Below are positions 60,671-64,000 of a stretch of 64,000 nucleotides of DNA, one piece after another. The notes under the pieces are model-generated. The model was not told where the DNA came from. It was given only the letters and a program-made list of their open reading frames with translations, and made no database searches. Both the position numbers and the translations under genes were made by a program. Position 1 is the first letter of the stretch; the number at the start of each line of letters is the position of its first letter. The DNA is from Adiantum capillus-veneris (Eukaryota > Streptophyta > Polypodiopsida > Polypodiales > Pteridaceae), in the NCBI GenBank assembly GCA_014529385.2, contig CM043964.1, positions 130,910,920-130,974,919 of the forward strand, given 5' to 3'.

Positions 60671-62743
60671 AAGAGCTAACTGCTAGAGAAAAATGCTAAG
60701 AACTTATGGCATATTTTTTGCAAAAAAATTCAGAAGATTCTCCTCTGTTTAGGGATGAAAATCTCTCAACTAGAAGGTTAGCAAAAACACTACAATGTCA
60801 CTCTGCAAAGGAGTGCTAAAGAAAACTAAAGTACTCAAGGGAAAAATCCGTCAAAGTCTCCTCTATACAAAGATGAAAATCTCAAGTAAAATTGAGCAAA
60901 AAAAAATGCATAAAGCAACAAAGAGTGATGGCAAGGCATAAACTCGCATATACTCCTCAAAGCAATTGTTGAAAGACTGCCAAATTAGCATCAGAGGACC
61001 TATACCCATCTATACATGTCCTATGGCGGCCCCACGAATGGGGATCTCTAGCAACATAATCCACCTCACACTGCATAACCCAGTCCCTAGTGCTCGTCTT
61101 CAAAAAAACATCACACAATGACCCTCACAGAAAGGTTATGTAGACTCGACTAGCCACATTCTGAGAAAGGGCTCTTTTGGAACGAGTCTAAAAAATGGTT
61201 AGGATTGCCAAAACAAGCAAAAATCGGCTCCACAACAAGGTACAATGGTAGTATCTACAACATAGTGTACATCCAAAACATGAATCTGTCACTGCAAAAC
61301 TGTAGGACATGCACTCAAATAGGCGCCAATGAGATGCAAGAAAAATCTATAATCAAGTGAGCTCCCTACGGAGAGTAAAAGAATTTCTCTCAATAGAGCT
61401 CAAGTACACATAAGGTGCTAATCACGCATGTCCATATGCATAAAGTTCCCAAAGAGAATCAATCACTGATAAAAAAGCTCCCATTGAACCTCAAGTCTGT
61501 CACTAACAAAACCTATCAATTGTAGCCAACTAGGCTAGGCAAAATCAAACCACAGATGCTATGCATATAGTAACCGCAAGTGTAAAAACAATAGACTCAT
61601 AGTGGAAAGCCTACCAAGAAAATCTAGAAAACCTATAGCTTTTTAGGCCTGTGAGTTTGGAAAACTGAGAAAAGATTGGTAATTTGTGAGCTGTCAATGG
61701 TTAAGCATAAGATAACCAAACCACAGAAGGCATACATAAAAAAAGAAAGTGCAAAATAGATCACTAAGAAGCCAAGCGATAACTCAAAACTTCTCTCTCT
61801 GATGATGCCATAAAAATTGTTGTATTGATGTTAAATATGGTGCCAATGTTGACGCTGATAAAAAAGTTGGATGTTGATGCCAATTTCCACCTCTAGATAA
61901 AAACACCTTGCCGATGCCAACTGCCAAGAAATCTGATGTTCTCTCTCTATCGCTCACTATGGAAAAGTTGTCGAAGCCGTGAATATTCATTGTCAATGCC
62001 GCAATCTAAAAAGATGATGACGCTGCTCCATGCCAAAGAGTTGTATGTGTGGATGTTTTTGAAAGCACGACGCTGATGTGTGTGTATGCATATATGCACA
62101 CTCTTTCTTATGTGCTTTGCTTTTGTTGTTGGTCGAAAGAGTGTGTGTGTGTGTATGCACTCTCGTCTTCTCTATCTGATGTTGGGTCTTCTCTCTCTGT
62201 GTCTTGCTCTTTGTACTTCTACTCTGTGTTGTAGTGCTACATTATTGCCATCATTCTTTTTTTTCCAGCAATTTCCAACATTATACCTTGTAAGCTCAAG
62301 AGTTGATTAAATTGCTACTCAAATCTTTTGTGCTATAATACAGACTCCACCGCTATTTTGGATTTACTGCTAGTGCTTTGAAGAACTTTGTAACACTATG
62401 CAATTCTCCAGCATTGCTTTCTGCTTAACGAGTGCTGCTACATGAATTCAAAGTCTAGCACCATGTTTAATGTTTCCTAGTGCTACCTTCCAAGCTTGCT
62501 CACTTGCTCAATGTCAAGCAAGTGAGCACTGCTTTCTGCTTAACCAGTGCTACTACATGAATTCAAAGTCTAGCACCATGTTTAATGTTTTCTAGTGCTA
62601 CCTTCCAAGCTTGCTCACTTGCTTAGTGTCGAGCTCATAGCAAAAAAATGTGCAGCTATATTTGATCTACAATTTCACTGTGTAGAACCTTAGGCTTGCC
62701 TCATAACCTGTGCACACACGTCAAGAGCGAAAGGAAACCACCG
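60671..62743 (-). other. leader of Copia F, about 2.1 kb, no recognisable gene
   Basis: Stop-rich sequence between the gag start and the primer site. It contains a 115-bp tandem duplication (62416-62645) and a GT-rich patch near 62140. It is long for a Copia leader; a nested fragment may be hidden in it. Confidence 0.5.
62416..62645. repeat. 115-bp tandem duplication in the Copia F leader
   Basis: gctttctgcttaac begins at 62416 and 62531, and the following block with tgaattcaaagtctagcacc and cttgctcacttgct repeats with a few changes. Confidence 0.9.
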
Positions 62744-62757
62744 TAGCTCTGATACCA
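62744..62757 (-). other. primer-binding site of Copia F (initiator tRNA-Met type)
   Basis: The minus strand reads TGGTATCAGAGCTA, a perfect match to the consensus, two bases from the LTR. Confidence 0.9.
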
Positions 62758-62759
62758 CT

Positions 62760-62987
62760 TGTGAGTATGTCAGGGCGTACGTGCAAAGAGTGAGCGTGGA
62801 GTGAAAATGTGAATGAGTACATAGCTTGTGGGTGGAGCACATAGAGTGAGTTAGAAAATAACTCACAACTCATTATTCATGTATTATATAAAAAATAAGA
62901 TTAGTCTAGAAGATGGGTTAGTAAGTGGTCCGACCAGTTGGCTTCAACCCCATCATTTCTATCTACTGATTTGTAGCTTAGCCAACA
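62760..62987 (-). repeat. 5' LTR of Copia F (228 bp, right edge inferred)
   Basis: The left edge is fixed by the primer site (minus end CATACTCACA). On the right the minus strand would start TGTTGGCTAAGC at 62987, a typical Copia LTR start. No second copy is present to confirm it. Confidence 0.65.
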
Positions 62988-63129
62988 GGTCATATGAGAA
63001 AAGGGAATGAAAACACTGGCAAGTTTTGGTTACTTGAGTTAATTTTTTTTGACTTTTCTATGCATAAGCATTGCATCTATGAACACTTCATTGCCATTAA
63101 AATAGGAAGTGTTTGTAGCCACTAGAACT

Positions 63130-63720
63130 TGTTCAAGCGACATTTGCGATCCTATGCCGACCAAGTCTCTTGGAGGAGCTAGCTATTTTATGGACCTTTA
63201 TAAACAATTCCATTAGGAAGGTGTGGGTTTATCTTTTGCATCAAAAGGATCAAGTTTTCTTAACATTTGTAGAGAATCAGTCTAGCAAGAAGCTCAAAAG
63301 ATTGAGGACTAATATTGGTGGAGCGTACATATCTAGGGAGTTTGAGAATTTATGTAGCAGGAGAGGTATTAAGAGGTAGCTTACTGATCATCACACACCT
63401 AATCATAATGATTCTAAAGGATTTGTGGTATGGAAAGAAGCAACACTATGATTAAAGTCTTTGGATGTGAAGCATATACACATGTGCAAAAGGAGCTTCA
63501 GTAAAAGCTAGCCACAAAGTCACACAAGTGTATTTCCCTTGGTAATGGTGCAGATGCAGAATATTGTCTTTAGCACCCAAAATATTATAAGTCATTCATA
63601 GTTCACACGTTATCTTCAATGAGTAGAAGATACACAAAAAGACTATTAAAGAGGTTGAGTATAGAAAGGTCACATTTGAGGACATTTCCTTAGATTCAAT
63701 GAAAACTCAAAAGACTAGTG
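63130..63720 (+). pseudogene. Copia integrase relic, plus strand
   Basis: PMPTKSLGGASYF begins near 63150 and continues NNSIRKVWVYLLHQKDQVF. Then come LTFVENQSSKKLKRLRTN (where RTDNGGEY is expected, so the second catalytic Asp is Asn), EFENLCSRRGIKR, and later VFGCEAYTHVQKEL (about 63450) and CISLGNGADA. The third motif is deleted. This is a fragment of the D/F Copia lineage in opposite orientation to F. Confidence 0.75.
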
Positions 63721-63758
63721 ATGCACCTTCCACTAGCAACACTCCAAGTGACAAGGCA

Positions 63759-64000
63759 TGTAATGGAATTGGCCTATTAACTTGAGAGTGGCGGAAATTA
63801 ATGAGAGTACTTTTGAGAAATCACTTTGTGAGCATAGCGGGTGAACATCGTTGAAAGTAACAACATAAACATAGCTATTAGTTAACTTGGCATGAACAAT
63901 ACTTTTGCAAGAGAGAGACTTTAGAGAACATGAAAACATTTGAGGACCGGATTTATGTGGAGCTAGTCCCCCCTCCAATAGGCATTTGTATTATGATTTC
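63759..64000 (-). repeat. LTR of the Gypsy B family, cut by the window end
   Basis: Starts tgtaatggaattggcc and follows the Gypsy B 5' LTR (16861 on) through cttggcatgaacaatactt and cttttgcaagagagag. There is no primer site to its left, only the Copia relic. It is therefore the 3' LTR of another B-family element lying to the right, or a solo LTR. Confidence 0.8.

Larger units (their letters stand above)
57540..62987 (-). mobile_element. Ty1/Copia element F, 3' end missing, with in-place inversion
   Basis: On the minus strand: LTR (62987-62760), primer site, 2-kb leader, gag, protease, integrase, and reverse transcriptase stopping near 57570. The C-terminal half of the reverse transcriptase, RNase H and the 3' LTR are absent. 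The integrase contains a block of about 140 bp in plus orientation. Frames are broken throughout. Its protein resembles Copia D and the fragment at 63130-63720 (shared PMPxKSLGGASYF wording). Confidence 0.85.

Noticed and set aside
61784-61996. 70-codon minus-strand frame in the Copia F leader
   Set aside because: No recognisable content, and it ends in ordinary stop-rich leader sequence.

Overview
This window is a retrotransposon-dominated stretch of a land-plant nuclear genome. Nothing in it looks bacterial: there are no operons and no ribosome-binding-site spacing, and almost every coding stretch is a broken piece of an LTR retrotransposon. Two decayed pentatricopeptide-repeat (PPR) gene fragments carry wording (DMYAKCG, ISQGLL, ALILGYAQQ) that I associate with the very large PPR families of ferns. 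A fern is therefore my best guess at the source, but that is an inference from memory and was not searched.

Layout. 0-8.1 kb: two PPR relics, a tandemly duplicated possible BURP-domain relic, an unidentified minus-strand coding relic (2.04-2.74 kb), and a Ty3/Gypsy chromovirus 3' end (2.76-3.96 kb). A minus-strand chromovirus 3' end with its LTR follows (4.4-5.05 kb), then about 2.3 kb without recognisable genes. 8.25-13.19 kb: decayed Copia element A. 13.19-18.35 kb: minus-strand Gypsy element B, fused directly to the truncated 3' LTR of A. 19.0-21.26 kb: a tandem array of short-LTR, Copia-derived non-autonomous elements. 21.27-32.33 kb: minus-strand chromovirus C with a 3.65-kb 5' LTR and an unusual block of four extra reading frames between its primer-binding site and gag. 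32.4-33.4 kb: a small Copia-type LTR with a tandemly triplicated start.

33.55-49.14 kb: element E. It has LTRs of about 0.9 kb, a 5-bp target-site duplication (gaggt), a tRNA-Asp-like primer site and a 3-kb leader. Its accessory reading frames are built on a repeated aromatic-D-x-x-G-x-x-Y motif, and I found no reverse transcriptase or integrase. Nested inside E is Copia D (39.25-44.72 kb), the best-preserved element here, with a 1071-codon polyprotein and a single frameshift before RNase H. 49.1-57.5 kb: mostly anonymous AT-rich DNA with long (CT)n tracts, two further chromovirus 3' ends and a possible LINE zinc-finger relic. 57.5-63.0 kb: minus-strand Copia F, whose integrase contains an in-place inversion of about 140 bp. 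63.1-64.0 kb: another Copia integrase relic and a second LTR of the B family running off the window.

I see no intact host gene. The coding relics fit the usual retroelement division of labour: Gag with a zinc knuckle for packaging, an aspartic protease, integrase, and reverse transcriptase with RNase H. The parts that do not fit are the accessory frames of E, the pre-gag frames of C, and the unidentified minus-strand relic at 2.04-2.74 kb. These are the candidates for something undescribed.
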